From the NCBI GenBank assembly GCA_022559845.1, contig CM040128.1:181730805-181794804 (forward strand): 64,000 nt of DNA, in the 5' to 3' direction. Below, one piece after another: positions 10,805 to 22,489 of the stretch; the first letter of the stretch is position 1, and each line of letters opens with the position of its first letter. Position numbers and translations under genes: made by a program. The notes beneath the pieces are model-generated. The model made no database searches. It was not told the DNA's origin and saw only the letters and a list, made by a program, of their open reading frames with translations. The stretch is from Amorphophallus konjac. Taxonomy: Eukaryota; Streptophyta; Magnoliopsida; Alismatales; Araceae.

Positions 10805-11270
10805 AAGGAGAACTACATCTCACTTAGGCATCAGGTCCCTCAATGCAATCCATATGTTTCCTTCACACTGTTCAACAGTCCTCAAATGAACGTGAGAGAA
10901 ATGCTGATTGAACTGATGGCACTTCATAAACTTTGATCTAGCATAATCGGACAACAAAGAGGAAAAATGAAGGTTCATCCAGCTTTGCTTCATAACCATG
11001 GCAACTTGTATATGATGCATATTTCTGATCCCAAGCCCACCTTCAGTGATCGGCTGCGAAATGCTACTCCAAGGGATCCAATGGCGCTTACTGTGACCTT
11101 CCATGCACCCTAATAAAAATTTCTAATCTTTTCTTCTTCCATAGAATACATAGTGGATTTTGGTAAACAAATCACACTAGCTGTGTAAATGGGGATAGAG
11201 TGCAAGACTAACTTAATCAAACAGATTCTCATGACTTGTGATAAAGATGTCTCTTGTGAAAGAATTAGGT
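10805..11270 (-). pseudogene. LINE (non-LTR) reverse transcriptase C-terminal fragment
   Basis: Minus-strand translation gives RICLIKLVLHSIPIYTASV (upstream, about 11180-11240) and then, after a frame break, KRHWIPWSSISQPITEGGLG followed by I-R-N-M and W-M-N-L-H. These are the hallmarks of the region after the catalytic motifs in plant L1-type LINE reverse transcriptases (the L-I-K-x-V-L-x-x-I-P-x-Y segment and W-x-x-I-x-x-P-x-x-x-G-G-L-G-I-R). The YxDD motif and endonuclease are absent. It ends at about 10805 without a recognisable poly(A) tail. Confidence 0.8.
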
Positions 11271-11352
11271 CTATCTATTTTTGTCGTGTAGTCTGATTTG
11301 GGCTTCTTCAGGTCTATCTATTTTTGTTCTGTAGATTGATTTGGGCTTCTTC
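11267..11352 (+). repeat. Two-copy 43-bp tandem repeat
   Basis: The unit beginning AGGTCTATCTATTTTTGT and ending GATTTGGGCTTCTTC occurs at 11267 and again at 11310 with a few differences. The rest of 11353-11739 shows no gene or repeat. Confidence 0.75.
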
Positions 11353-11739
11353 AGTCTAGATTGTGAAAATTGTAGGAATAAATTTAAGAAATTCCAAATC
11401 TGTAAGAATTTTGGAGTCAAAGAAATGAAAACAATTGCAGGCTTTTTAGGAATCATATAATTCTATTTGGTGCATGCATATGAAAAATTAATGTGTTTCC
11501 TGTTGAAATAGTCAATCTGATGATTTTGGAACCTAGAAGTGGAAAAACTATTTGCATTCATCCTCTATGTTCTCTCTTATAGTCCCAAAAATTGGAAAAG
11601 CGACACATAAACCATGTTCGTCAACCAAGTTTGTATAGTGGTCGTAATTCGTTAGATTTACACAATTTTATACAATTGAAGCCGTAACTTCTATACAAGA
11701 ATGCCGTAACCAGGGCCAAAATACGGTCACCCGCCTCCC

Positions 11740-12500
11740 CAAGTCTCGACGAGGCCACAAAAAGAACGATCATGGCTGGGGTGGCGGTTGAAGGCACTCA
11801 CGGAACACGTGCCCAACCGGGCCGCACTTGAAATAGCTCCTCGGACAGTGCCCTGGCTACTTTGACAGGCCACGCGTGGTCACCTCGCTGCTGGCTGCTG
11901 CACGGACTCCTCCGAGGCATGCGCCTGCACCTCATCCTGTCACAGACGCCTAAGCTCTTGGCATCGCCCGACACCACGCCAAGCCACCTGCCGACGCCTC
12001 CTCCTATCCCGTCGGCGAGGACCACAGACAGCGGAAGAGGATGCAACTGCCTCCTCCTAAACCATTTGAGGGAGACCCTGCTGGAACTGCAATGCCCGAC
12101 CCTGCTCCTGGGCGCGTAGCAAGTCTACCTCCAAAATCACCACCGTCCGAAACGCTACCTCCACGTCGGTGACCTTAGACGCCATGAGGGTCGGACGAAT
12201 CTCTGGCCTCAGTCCAGCAACGAACTGCTAAGTCAAAAATCGCGGACCCGCCATGGCCGGCGGTGCATACCGACTCAACTCCCTTAACCTTGCCCAATAC
12301 AAGGCAACTGGCAGCGCTCCCTGAGCCAATGCCAAAAACTAGGTGGACAAATCGAAAATATCCACTGCTCTCGGTGCACAGGGGACCACATCTACCGGAG
12401 GGGGCGGTGCTCCACGCTACATGTCCAGGGCCCTTGCGGCCAGCTCTGCCTGGGACCGCACCTCCCCCCTTTCCGCCATCGTGGATCCTTAAACACTTAA
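11740..12500 (-). pseudogene. Ty3/Gypsy Gag relic (capsid end and damaged zinc knuckle)
   Basis: On the minus strand the capsid end is recognisable near 12130-12220: AGLRPEIRPTLMASKV, like the F-V-x-G-L-R-P-E-I-R motif of the retrotransposon Gag domain. Downstream at about 11805-11850 is YFKCGPVGHVFREC, a CCHC zinc knuckle whose first cysteine is tyrosine (TGT to TAT). The proline-rich spacer and order fit a chromovirus-like Gag. Frames are broken repeatedly between the two parts. No protease or RT follows. Confidence 0.6.
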
Positions 12501-13182
12501 AAATGAGAACATACACATCAATCCCAAATGAGAACATACACATCGATTACTAAATCCAAGAGTTAAATCAAGTGAAATTATGAGGTGAACGCATAAAGTT
12601 ATTCTACTTTAAGTTGGGGCTTTCCATCACAAGTTATTCTACTCATAAAGTTAAGATTGATGCATGCATTGAGTTGGCCTTTTGAACTTCTGAAAGAAGA
12701 GAAAAGTAATACAACAAAGAAAAGCAATACACAAAAGAATAAAAGAAATAGGTAACAACCAACATGACTGAGGGGTCGACCCTTGAGCATCTGATACTCT
12801 ACGGGGATCACCAGAAATCTGAAAACCCAAGGCCATTTCTATTTGGGTCGACTCCGTGCAATAATTTATGCAGGGGTCGACCCCCCCCCTCTGAGGTCTG
12901 CCAGCCTTCCTCATGGTATTCATAGCAGTGCATATAGTTTAACACATGTAGATGCATCATATTTGACTTAAGAGTGAATAAAAAAGGAAGCTTGGCCTGC
13001 TATCATGAGGCTCTGAACGGGCGATCACAATTGCATAGCACTTTCTGTGTGAGAATTCATGACAGACTTCATGTATTTCAAAGCCAAACATACCATTTGC
13101 ACCATGCATGCATTTCCATATGGCTAATCTGATGTATATAGGTGCATTAACATCTGAATTAAAAAAATATACCATTTGCACC
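12501..13182. other. LTR-like fragment with GTCGAC motifs
   Basis: GGGGTCGACCC at about 12775, GGGTCGACTCC at about 12844 and GGGGTCGACCCC at about 12872 recur at 30-70 bp, echoing the palindromic U3 cassettes of the Copia LTRs in this window. No termini or target duplication were found. The flanking sequence (12501-12720, 12930-13182) shows nothing recognisable. Confidence 0.4.
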
Positions 13183-14097
13183 CTCCCACCCTTCCTTCCC
13201 CACCCCCTTCTCATTTTAAAAAAAGTCCTCCCACCCTCTAAATTAAAAAAATATCAGACACATACTCAAATTAAAAAAAAATCCCTCCATTCCACCCACT
13301 CCTTTGGCCCCTCCCCTCCGCCACCATATCCCGCCGAGTCCCCCTTTCCCCTCCCTACCCTTCACTCATCCCCCTCCCCTCCCCGCCCCTCCCATCACCC
13401 TCCCACCCTCCCTTCCACGCCCCGTTCCCTCTCTAATTTAGTTAATATTAAACAAGAAAGTCTAACAATAAATCTAAGTAAGATTACATAAATTAAAATA
13501 AAATGAAACAACATATAAAAATGAAATCAAATTTTTACTTACTGTTTATTCGCAAAAAAATCATATCAATATGTCATATTAAACTTATAAAAAAATTTGA
13601 CAACATCTCCCCTAAAAATCGACTACTTTCCACATTTGTACATCATGTTTGGTCACATATACATCCATATCCACATCCACTTTCACGTCCATATTCACAC
13701 ACCCACATTGACATCGACATCGTCTTCTAGAAAAAAAAATCATATCTGCATTCATATAGGCATCCACATCGGTCAAAAAAATTAATTCACATATACATTC
13801 CCCGCATCCCCCTCCCCTCCCCTTCCATCACCCTCCCACCCTCCCTTCCCCGCCCCCTTCCCTCTCATTTAAAAAAAAGTCCTCCCACCCTCCAAATTAA
13901 AAAAAATCACACACACTCAAATTAAAAAAAAATCCCTCCGTCCCACCCTCTCCTTTGGCCCCTCCCCTCCCCTCCCCTTCGCCGCCATATCCCGTCGAGC
14001 CCCCCTTTCCCCTCCCCTCCCCTTCGCCGCCATATCCCGTCGAGCCCCCCTTTCCCCTCCCCACCCTTCCCTCATCCCCCTCCCAGCCCCTCCCATC
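13183..14097 (+). repeat. Polypyrimidine-rich duplicated tract
   Basis: CCCTCC/CCCACC runs alternate with AAATTAAAAAAA blocks. The segment at about 13183-13440 is repeated in similar order at about 13795-14090. Within the second copy a unit of about 46 bp containing TTCGCCGCCATATCCCGTCG is tandemly doubled (13975-14065). The middle (13441-13794) is AT-rich with CATCCACAT-like short repeats. Apparent proline-rich open frames here are low-complexity artefacts. Confidence 0.65.
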
Positions 14098-15786
14098 TGT
14101 TGAGTAGTGATTGGCGGATCTAGAGGGGAGCGGTGAATATATCAGCCCCTTCTTTGTCCTTCTTTGCGGAAATAACAGCTAAATAAAAACTGAGAGCAGT
14201 AAGGCAAGACATAGTTGCTAGCTAATAAGTTAAATGCAAGAGTGATGATCAATAGCGTTCCTACCAAGCATCTAGTGTCAAGCCACACTAGACAACAAAC
14301 CATAGAACACAGGTTTTTAACGTGGTTCGGTCTCTATCTAGAGACCTACGTCCACCCCTCACTTCAACCAAGTGAGACTTCACTAGTGCAAAGGCACTAC
14401 CGCTGATACACAGCTTCTAACAGAGAGAAGACTCTCTCTAACCGCTGCCAAACAGCTTGAGGGTATGCAACCCAACGCCCACGGACCAGTGAACCCACTG
14501 ACCGTCTTCCTACTCGCAGGTAAGGAGCAAATATAAGAGTATATGTTTTGAGAAAACCAAAAGCAGAAGAGGATGAACCAGACAAGGTATAACAATGACA
14601 CTCTATGAGAAAAGAGAACTCCTGTCTGGAGAAGAGTGGACGAAGTCTGGCTTCTTTTCGTCTTGTTCCTAGGTCTTTACCACGACCGTAAGAGAAACGA
14701 TGGAGAAGCTCCTTAGCTTTCACTGCCACTTGATGAAGCTATGGATGGATGCTATCTCCTTGCTGTGAGAGCTCCTGAAGTGGAAGAAGACGGTCTGCTA
14801 CGGTGCCCTTATGCCAGCAACACCAGGAAGGAGAGGTCTCTCCGAGTGTGCTTCCCGCTGCCCTACACCTTCTCTTCTTCTTCTCCTATCTCTTTTTTGT
14901 TTGGCTCTCTCTTACATGAACTGGAGCTCCTTCTTTCTCCTTTATCGGTGGCTCACGACATCTCCTGCGTTGTCCCTCTGCAGACACATACCCAGGACGT
15001 CGCATCCTCATTATTTGATATGCTTTCTTTGCTCCGTTGACTTTGTTCTGCCGGCTTGCTCGTACGAGGGTCGGTAGGGAACCAAGTCTGCTATGGTATC
15101 ATCATCTCAAAGGATGTCTCTGCCAATCAATTACCTCTTCTGACAAAGGTGACCTTCCTGACGGCTTTTCTAGTGCGAACGGATCCTCCAAGACGGGTTG
15201 CGGATCTTGCAAAGTGGACGCAACTGGATCTAGATCCGTTCTGGACGAACATGAAGGTGTCAACACTTTCAGATAAGGTGTCGACACGTCTCGTTAGAAT
15301 CTTGAAGAGACACGACTTCCAAGCAAGAACAGGTCAACACTTCGATGGACAAGTGTCGAGACGTGCACCATACTCGTGTGCGGATCATGCCACCGTGCCG
15401 AGACTTCAATAGGAGGTGTCGAGACATATGCGCCAAACAGAGATGAAGCCCGTTGCGCTGAACCCAAGGTGTCGACACTTTTTCCACAGGGTGTCGACAC
15501 ATGGTGCTAAATAGAAGTCTGCTAGAAATGGTTCACTCACAATTTCTTCTACATGTGTCGACACGTTGTAGGAGGTGTTGACACTTTGCTCACACTAGAG
15601 CTCAACCAGAGATGGTTCGAGGATGGTTTCTTCATGAAGTGTTGACACGTCCAGATGACAGGTCGACACTTGAGTATCCTTCACCTGAGCTTGTCCAAAT
15701 CACAGCTTAAACAAAATCATTAATCACACCACACGGATTCAACAATAAACTATAGTTTGTTATCATCAAAACTAGGAGACACAACA
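14098..15786 (-). repeat. Sirevirus-like Copia 3' LTR
   Basis: On the minus strand it starts TGTTGTGTCTCCTAGTTTTG directly after a polypurine tract and ends ..CACTACTCAACA (1689 bp, TG..CA). U3 (about 15260-15680) carries repeated GTGTCGACAC-type palindromes. The R/U5 part contains ACGTGGTTCGG and CCTACGTCCACCCC (plus strand), like the LTR at 0.4-3.9 kb. As the interior lies to the right, this is the downstream LTR. The 5' LTR is not present in the window, and the element is broken at about 16.84 kb. Confidence 0.8.
15265..15680. repeat. GTGTCGACAC palindrome array in U3
   Basis: About ten GTGTCGACAC/GTCGACACTT-type sites with diverged forms (GTGTCGAGAC, GTGTTGACAC) lie every 25-60 bp between non-repeated spacers. 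Confidence 0.75.
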
Positions 15787-15801
15787 TTCTCCCCCTTTTT
15801 G
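15787..15801 (-). promoter_or_regulatory. Polypurine tract
   Basis: On the minus strand AAAAAGGGGGAGAA abuts the LTR start TGTTGTG, the plus-strand primer site of the element. Confidence 0.8.
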
Positions 15802-16077
15802 ATGATGACAACCATGGTTCATTATTTACAAGCATTCATAAGCATTTAAGGCATTTCCAAAACAAACTTATCATTCACAAAAATAGAGTTTCATACAAGG
15901 TCATGAATTAACCAAAATGTTTTCCATTGATGAACCAAAAGGGTTTTTCAAACAAAAGTTTCATATACATTCATCAAAGAGCTATGCATAGGAAAACTAG
16001 ATGCCTAAATCTATATGCCTAATGCTATGTGAAAGTCCAAGCTTGTAGTAGACATTGAGTTGTCTCCCCCTTTGGCA

Positions 16078-16835
16078 TCAGCAAGGAGGGGGTGAAGGAG
16101 GAGGCTGCTGTGGTGGAGGCATTGTGCTGGAACTGGTGCTTCCTGGGAATTGAAGTTTCTGTGCCTCGTTGAATTGCTGTTGTAGTTCCATGAGAGTTAC
16201 TGCTAAAGAATCTACCTTCTGAGTCAATTTCTCATCCCTTTGTTTCACAAACTTGAGGAGTGACTTGATATTATCATTGATGGCATCCAGCCAGTTGTGT
16301 AACATGTGTCACATATATATTCTGTCTGTGCTCTCTATTGAGACCCTTTTGGTGATACATAAGAGGAGGTAGCTTCAGTGGGAGGAGGACACCATGCATC
16401 ACCTGTGTCTTCCAAAGCTGGTTGGAGTTGAGCTTTATGTAAACGAATAAATTCTAGAATCTTAGTTCTAACCATATCCAGTTTGTCGTAAACAACATTC
16501 ATTTTTGCTTCAGCTTTAGTGGAGCGGTTTACCATGATTACTGTGTCGGTGTGGACTTGCTCTGCAAGCTTTGAGGAGGCATCAAGGAGCTTGTTGGAGT
16601 CAGAATAAATCTTTCCTTTCATTTTGTTGGAGGCATCACGTAGCCGTGCAGTAGTGGCATTAACTGTGCTTTCCAGATTAGTTGTGGCATTGACAGTTCT
16701 AGTGGTCTCAGCAGTCACTTGGTCTCGGATGGATAATGTCCCTGCAGCCATTTGTTCTGCAATGTGAGTGTTGTTCCCGGATATTTTCCCCAGCAAAATA
16801 TCAAGGAACAAGGGCTCGGGAATTTCCCCGAACAC
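16078..16835 (-). pseudogene. Sirevirus-like 3' (env-like) coding region, two broken frames
   Basis: Upstream of the PPT are two adjacent minus-strand frames. 16335-16835 (166 aa) is Ala/Thr-rich and predicted helical, with heptad-like KMKGKIYSDSNKLLDASSKL. 16078-16305 (75 aa) has a helical KQRDEKLTQKVDSL segment and a proline-rich end. They are in different frames, so one indel separates them. In Sireviruses an extra ORF with coiled-coil character (often called env-like) lies between pol and the 3' LTR; position and composition fit that, but there is no diagnostic motif or membrane segment. The upstream end is cut near 16835 by GC-rich sequence. Confidence 0.4.
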
Positions 16836-16839
16836 CTTT

Positions 16840-17960
16840 AAGGCATGGGCTATTCGGCCCCTCCGACAACCCAGTGGGCCCGACCAACGGCCCCAACCCG
16901 CTATCCGAGGTGTACGGTAGCCTTAGCAGCTAATCGGGATCACTCCCGACCTCTCAGTTGTGGACTTTGTCCCCGTTCTACACATCCACCTGGGCCAACC
17001 CGGGGGCGCCCCAACTACAAGCCACGCCATGTGGCACCCAGTGAAAAGGCCAGGGGTCTGCCCCTGGATGCCTTCTTTCTACCCTCCAAGGTTAAAGGAA
17101 GACCCAAATAAGTCAACCATAGGCTTTGGAGGCCCGCAGCATGTGTATACCGCTCACACACGTGTGTTCGACATTTTCCCGAACACCTTGTGGGCGCATA
17201 TGTTCCAGCCCTTCTACACCAAACCCTGGGCCTCCCCGTGGTTCCAGCACCCTAATTGGGTCCTATAGCTACCCCCCAGCAAGCCGGGGCCACCCCCGAC
17301 CCTCAGACACGTGGCGATGAGCCACTTAACTTTAGCTCTCGGGCCAACCCGAGGCTACCCCGTCAACCCGATGTGCAACATAGCACGCAGCCCGAGGCAC
17401 AACCCATGAGCCTAAAATACCTCTCTTTAGCTCCCATGAGCTCCCGTTCTCAGCCCAAGGCCAAATCCAAGGCCCGTCCGTCACCTACTTGGTCCGTTCG
17501 ACAACCCGGGGTGTGTCGGGTATTTACCCGAGCAGCTCGCGAGCGGCAACTACAACTCGACAATAACAGCCCCCCCATGGGCTAACCCCAGCATCCCGGA
17601 ACCCCGTGTCCATCAAACGACACCCTCAGACGATGAAAGAAGACCCCCGGGGGCCATCCCTCGGGGTTGCGGCCCGCCCTGGGCCGATTCGCCCCAGGGC
17701 ATGGCCGCGCCCCCGGAGAGGGCGAACTCCTCGGGGGCCGTGCCCTCCTCTCAGTCCAGAGGCCCCACGGCCTTCCCCAGTCCCGATTTCATGTAAGATC
17801 CGTCAACACCGTGCCGTGGAAGGATCCGACAATGAGGAACTCACCAACGGGAGCTCAGGATCACGCAAGTCAACGTCAATACCCGCGTCCCTCGCACACA
17901 CGTGGCCAGCCAACCAATATCCTTCTAGTATCCTTTTGCCCTTTTCTTCTTATCCAAAGT
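16840..17960. other. GC-rich sequence of unknown type
   Basis: Base composition changes sharply from the neighbouring Copia interior. CCCGAACACCTT occurs at about 16829 and 17180. Several overlapping open frames exist on the plus strand but none resembles a protein, and they look like a by-product of GC content. It may be a non-autonomous element or LTR fragment; no termini were found. Confidence 0.35.
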
Positions 17961-17989
17961 AGGAAGAAAATAACAAAAAATCTAATTTT

Positions 17990-18420
17990 ATAGAGGTGGG
18001 GCCACCGCCCCTCTCTCTCCCTCCACCCAGTCTGCCTAAACCCCCCCTGGGGAGGGGTTTAGGCAGACCAGCCTGGACCCCCAGGCTGGTCCGCCTAAAC
18101 CCCCAAGGGGGGGGGGGGTTTAGGCGGACCAGCATAACCCCTTAGGCTGGTCCGCCTAAACCCCATGAAAAATAAAAAAAAAGTGCCCTAGGCAATCCGG
18201 CTAAACCCCATCCAAAAATAAAAAAAATGATTTTTTAAAGAAAAAAAACCCCTCCGAAGAGGGGTTTAGGCAGACCAGACCAGCCCCTTGGGCTGGTCTG
18301 CCTAAACCCTATCTCCCCCACTCCGTTATACACACAGAAAAAATAATAAAAAAAATATTTCTTATGGTTTACCTGGACCAAGTTGAACCCTCCACTTGGT
18401 CCGCCTAAACCCTACCCCAT
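17990..18420. repeat. Hairpin-rich block with CCGCCTAAACCCC motif
   Basis: At least five inverted-repeat cassettes occur. TCTGCCTAAACCCC..GGGGTTTAGGCAGA spans 18030-18067. CCAGCCTGG..CCAGGCTGG spans about 18069-18090. GGTCCGCCTAAACCCC..GGGTTTAGGCGGACC spans about 18089-18131. A CTGGTCCGCCTAAACCCC unit follows at about 18147. AGGGGTTTAGGCAGACCAG and CTGGTCTGCCTAAACCC form the pair at about 18259-18309. A last copy lies at about 18397. They are spaced by A-rich runs. Same architecture as LTR U3 palindromes, different sequence. Confidence 0.7.
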
Positions 18421-19105
18421 GACCCTTCAACTTCCTATACCCTTAGAAGCTCAAGGGGCAACGCATGCATACATGCACAAGCAGACTCACATGCGGAAGG
18501 ACAAGCACCCCCGACCTAATTGTTGCACCCTCGGACTCCCGAGGCTTTCGGCAAGGGTCGGGAACGCGAGAAGATAAGTGCACGCACGGTTGGCTTGCTA
18601 GTTGGCTCACACACACCGAGGGTATGTTGCACATACTTCCCTCACATGGCGTTTAGCCATCTCACAAAAGTCCATCCTCGTCGCATGTAAGGTGACTATG
18701 TCAACGGCGAATACGCCCACATCCCAGGTCCGCCCGTGTACACCAACTTACGGTGATGAAACACACCCCATGATGCCGCGCTTAGTTTTGACAAAGAATC
18801 ACGTGCCTACTACTGATGCGCACCGACTAGCGTCGTTAAGAAAGCCGTGCCACAATTTAAATAATTCACACTCACTCACTTTAAAAGGTAGAAAATTAAG
18901 AATATAGTGGTAAGCGGAGTCGATCCCACGAGGAGAAATAATCCTTATTGAACAAGTTGGAAAAATCACTTTGTGCTTTTGAAAACCGAGTTTTGAGTGT
19001 GATTAAGACTAAAGAAAATAAACTACAAGGAAAACTTAATTAAAGAAGTTGAGAGGGTTTAAGAAGAGAAATTGGAGGAGATAGAGAGAGAAAATTAAGA
19101 CAACC
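18421..19105. other. Left flank of the Tat element, unassigned
   Basis: No gene is seen. GTGGTAAGCGGAGTCGATCC near 18909 is a word I associate with plant repeats but cannot place. The last bases (CAACC, 19101-19105) abut the LTR start and are not repeated at the other end of the element. Confidence 0.35.
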
Positions 19106-22100
19106 TGTGGACGCGGATTTTTTATTTTTTTATTATTTTATTATTTTATTATTTTATTATTTTATTATTTTTTTTATTTGCGTGCCAGTCACCGAAGTGA
19201 CGATTTCATTGTGCGCTCGATCTGACTTGGTCAGTCGATTGTGAGTGATCGTGTCTGGACCAGATGTCCGTCATACCATAAAGGCTATGACGTTAATTAC
19301 GCCCTTCCAAGGAAGGACAACCCTTGATTAAACGCTAAAGGTAGGAGGATGACAGTGGTAAAGCCACATGCTTAAAAGAGACGGAAGTCGTTCACTTGCA
19401 AGACATTAAGTGGATTAGACGAAGCAGGGGTTGGTTATTTTCGGGATAAAATCGACGGCATATTCCCACCATCTTGGACCATGCCAAGTGGGGAATAGGA
19501 AACCACCCATGCAGTGGCAGGGTGGGATCCGTAAAAGATCGGGCATAACTGACCCAGAATCCGAGTAAGCACTGGCGTAACATGACGCGCCCCGTGCGTA
19601 CGCGATGTTGCATCTATATCCCCCTTCAAAGGACCGTCGGAGAGCATGTAGGGACATAGCTCCGTGGGCCAACGGGGTTGAGAGAGAGGACATCACAGCT
19701 ACCTGGCAAGGTATGTGTAAATTTCGGCAGCATGTCCCCTCAACTTGGATTATGCCAAGAGAGGATAGGTCATCATCCACGGAGTGCCGGGATGACAACC
19801 GAACGAGGATGGGCACCGGGCCCCGGGACATCGCTTACCTTTATTCCATCGTTTAATATCCCCTTGAAATCCCTCGGAACTCATATAATGACATGGCCCT
19901 TTGGGTTCATAAGGGTGAAATCTGGATCGGGAATGAGGACTGTAGGGGAGGCCTTCCCCATTACTATGTCTTCTCAAGGCATCCATGACGATCTCTGAAC
20001 ATCCCCGGGGCATATGTGTATGGAGACTAAAAGATTGAAGGATGTCAGTGCAGAAGAGGGCCTCGGACTGGGTTTCATCGGCCGGAGAAGGAGGGGCTCT
20101 CGGCATGGTTTTAATTTGACAGAGAAATAGGGTTCTCGGCATGGGTTTAGCTGGCCGAATGAGGGGCTTCTCGGCATGATTTAGGGGTTCAAAAGGGGGG
20201 TCTCGGCGGCGGCTTCCCGGCGCGCTCATGGCCGCGCCGAGAGGCTTGCATGGAGGGGCTTGAATAGGCCTATAGGGAAGGGGGTCTCGGCATGGAGCTT
20301 CCCGGCGCGCTCCTGGCCGCGCTGGGAGCCTGGCGCCGGGAGGCTTGCATGGAGGCACGTGAGAAGGGTTGAAATGGCCTTTTTTTGTCGTTTAGCCGAA
20401 GAGGGAGGCCTCTCGGCTGGATAGTTCTCGGCGGGGAATTGTGCACGCCGAGAAGGTGAAATCGCTGCAGGGTTTCAGGGTTCAGACGATGCTCTGCTTC
20501 TGGGATTCCTGAGTTTTCTGGCTGCGATTGAAGTTGAATTTGAAGTATAGGAGGGGGGGTTTCATGGATATTTCCCTGAGAAAGGGCCAAGGGGGATCTC
20601 GAGGGTAGGATCGATGGGGAACGAGACCATCGTCTGGATTTCTGAAGACTTTGTTTTATTTCTGCCGTCGGCCGCCTGGGGATCAAGAGATGACTGTCTC
20701 TGATCCCCCGGACGAATCCCATAGCATCTAGAAAATGGTGACTGAGGAACCTTTGGCATCAAACTCCAGACCCTAATCATCCAAGGGATTAGAATGGAGG
20801 GTCGAGAGATCGAGATTGTCATTCGCTAGAATCCGCGGAATAGAAGTGATCCGAAGAATCGATATACCCTCGTATAGCCAGCGGTTCAGGGGACCAAGAG
20901 ATTGATGTCTCTGGTCCCTGAACAGTACAAGGAGGGGCCCGGTTTTCATGCCTCTAAAGAGAAGATTCGTCTGAACCATTAAATGTTTTGCATAAACGAT
21001 AAACATACAAAGATAAGCAGAGAGCAGACATTTCGATCAAAGGAGAGCAGACATCTTAATCAGTAGATCCCCAAATGGGTCACGTTGACATTTCATTGCA
21101 TCGCATCGAAGCCTTACATCGACTGTGAAATAGAAATGCAAAGCAGAAAGATGGAGATTGAGACCGGAACTCGCCGGCTACTTTCGATAAATCAAGACAA
21201 AGGCTCACTAGATTACATCGGTAAAAAAAAACATGGGGAGGGCAGAGCATTGACTCCTCTCCCTCCCCCTAGCAGCCTACCTGGAGCCCTTTTCTTCTTC
21301 TTTTCTTCTGCTTCTTCTCTTCTGCTTCTTCTCTTCTCTTAGCCGAGGGGGACTCTCTCTTGGCAGGACTCCCTCTCTACTCTTTCTTTTCTGGCTTCTT
21401 TTTCTCTTTTTCTTCTCTCTTTTTGTTCCCCTCCTTTTGTCTCTCTCTCCAGGCATCCATCTGTTCGAAGGGAGAGGGTTTTTTATACCCGTTTCCCCCC
21501 TTCTCGGCAGGCTTCATCTCGGCGCGCCCCAAATGGGGCTTCCCGGCGCGATTGCAAGTGGCTCTCGGCGCCCTCTTTTGGGCTTCGGCAATTGGCTCTT
21601 GGCGCCATCCTTTGCAGGCCCAATTAAAGCTTTTTAGCCACTTTCACAGGCCCATTTGAGTCTTTCAAGGGCATCATCACCCAAAAGGGGTCTTCCATTG
21701 GTGACACAACTTGTATCATTATTAAGGTTTTCATCAGTCCGTAGACAGGGGTCTCATCAGTCCGTAGACAAGGGTTTCATCAGTCCGTAGACAGGGGTTT
21801 CATCAGAATTGCCATCTGAACGGTGACAAGACCGGGTATTATCTTATCGATATCGTCACTTGAATGGTGACGAGCTCGGGCATCAGCTTTAGTCCGAAAG
21901 ACTTCCGTCGGGTGTATAATCTGTGGAGACCATTCTTCTTCTGTTCTGACTTTGCAAAAGCCTTTGCAATCTTCATCTGCCGGTACCGGCTTCATCTTCA
22001 TCTCATATTACATCTGTCAGTAAGCCGACATCTGACTTACCCTGACATATCATCCGTGGATTCTTGGACGAAACGGTAGTACAGCTCTCATTAAAGGGCT

Positions 22101-22296
22101 GGAAGGTCTCATCAGTCAAGTGACTGCTGCTTTATCACTGCTGCCGACTGAGTGACATTGACACCGGGCATCAGCTTTGCCGACAAGGGCTTTAGCAGGG
22201 TAGACAGTTGATGAGCTTCATCATTGGTCTTTCACTGTTGGTCTGACCCTCCTTTCAATTATGTTTTCACCCTTGTTCATTTTCCCGGTGTCAACA
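19106..22296 (-). repeat. Tat element 3' LTR (3191 bp)
   Basis: It begins TGTGGACGCGG and ends GGTGTCAACA (plus strand). It contains an AT microsatellite at its left end, many CTCGGC/GCCGAG motifs (20090-20450, 21500-21610) and three copies of TCAGTCCGTAGACA near 21735-21800. By eye about 40 substitutions plus a 14-bp indel separate it from the other copy. Open frames within it occur in both copies and have no protein-like features. Confidence 0.92.
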
Positions 22297-22310
22297 AATG
22301 CCCCCCACCT
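22297..22310 (-). promoter_or_regulatory. Polypurine tract of the Tat element
   Basis: On the minus strand AGGTGGGGGGCATT directly precedes the 3' LTR start TGTTGACACC, as expected for the plus-strand primer. Confidence 0.75.
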
Positions 22311-22489
22311 GCGGGCGGCGTAAGCGCAGAATAAGCGGCACGGGGGTTGCATGTGTCTTTCATCATTCGAGGGTATCTTCCTCAATTTGTCTTTAATCCG
22401 GTTCTCTGACCTGATCATTTGATGCAACAATATTTTGCACTCTTACCTTCCCTTTTCACATTTTTATTCTTCATACTTTCTTTATTTTC

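Noticed and set aside
10820..11104. Host protein-coding gene on the minus strand
   Set aside because: The EGGLGIR-type motif and upstream segment match LINE reverse transcriptase, and the frame is truncated.
13108..13491. 127-aa proline/serine-rich frame
   Set aside because: Low-complexity CCTCCC sequence with no homologous features.
16845..17993. Several overlapping plus-strand frames of 65-118 aa
   Set aside because: GC-rich non-coding DNA open in several frames at once; no recognisable motif in any.
19392..20722. Frames of 70-202 aa in the Tat LTR, repeated at 42450-43797
   Set aside because: Present because the LTR is duplicated; they differ by frameshifts between the two copies and have no domain.
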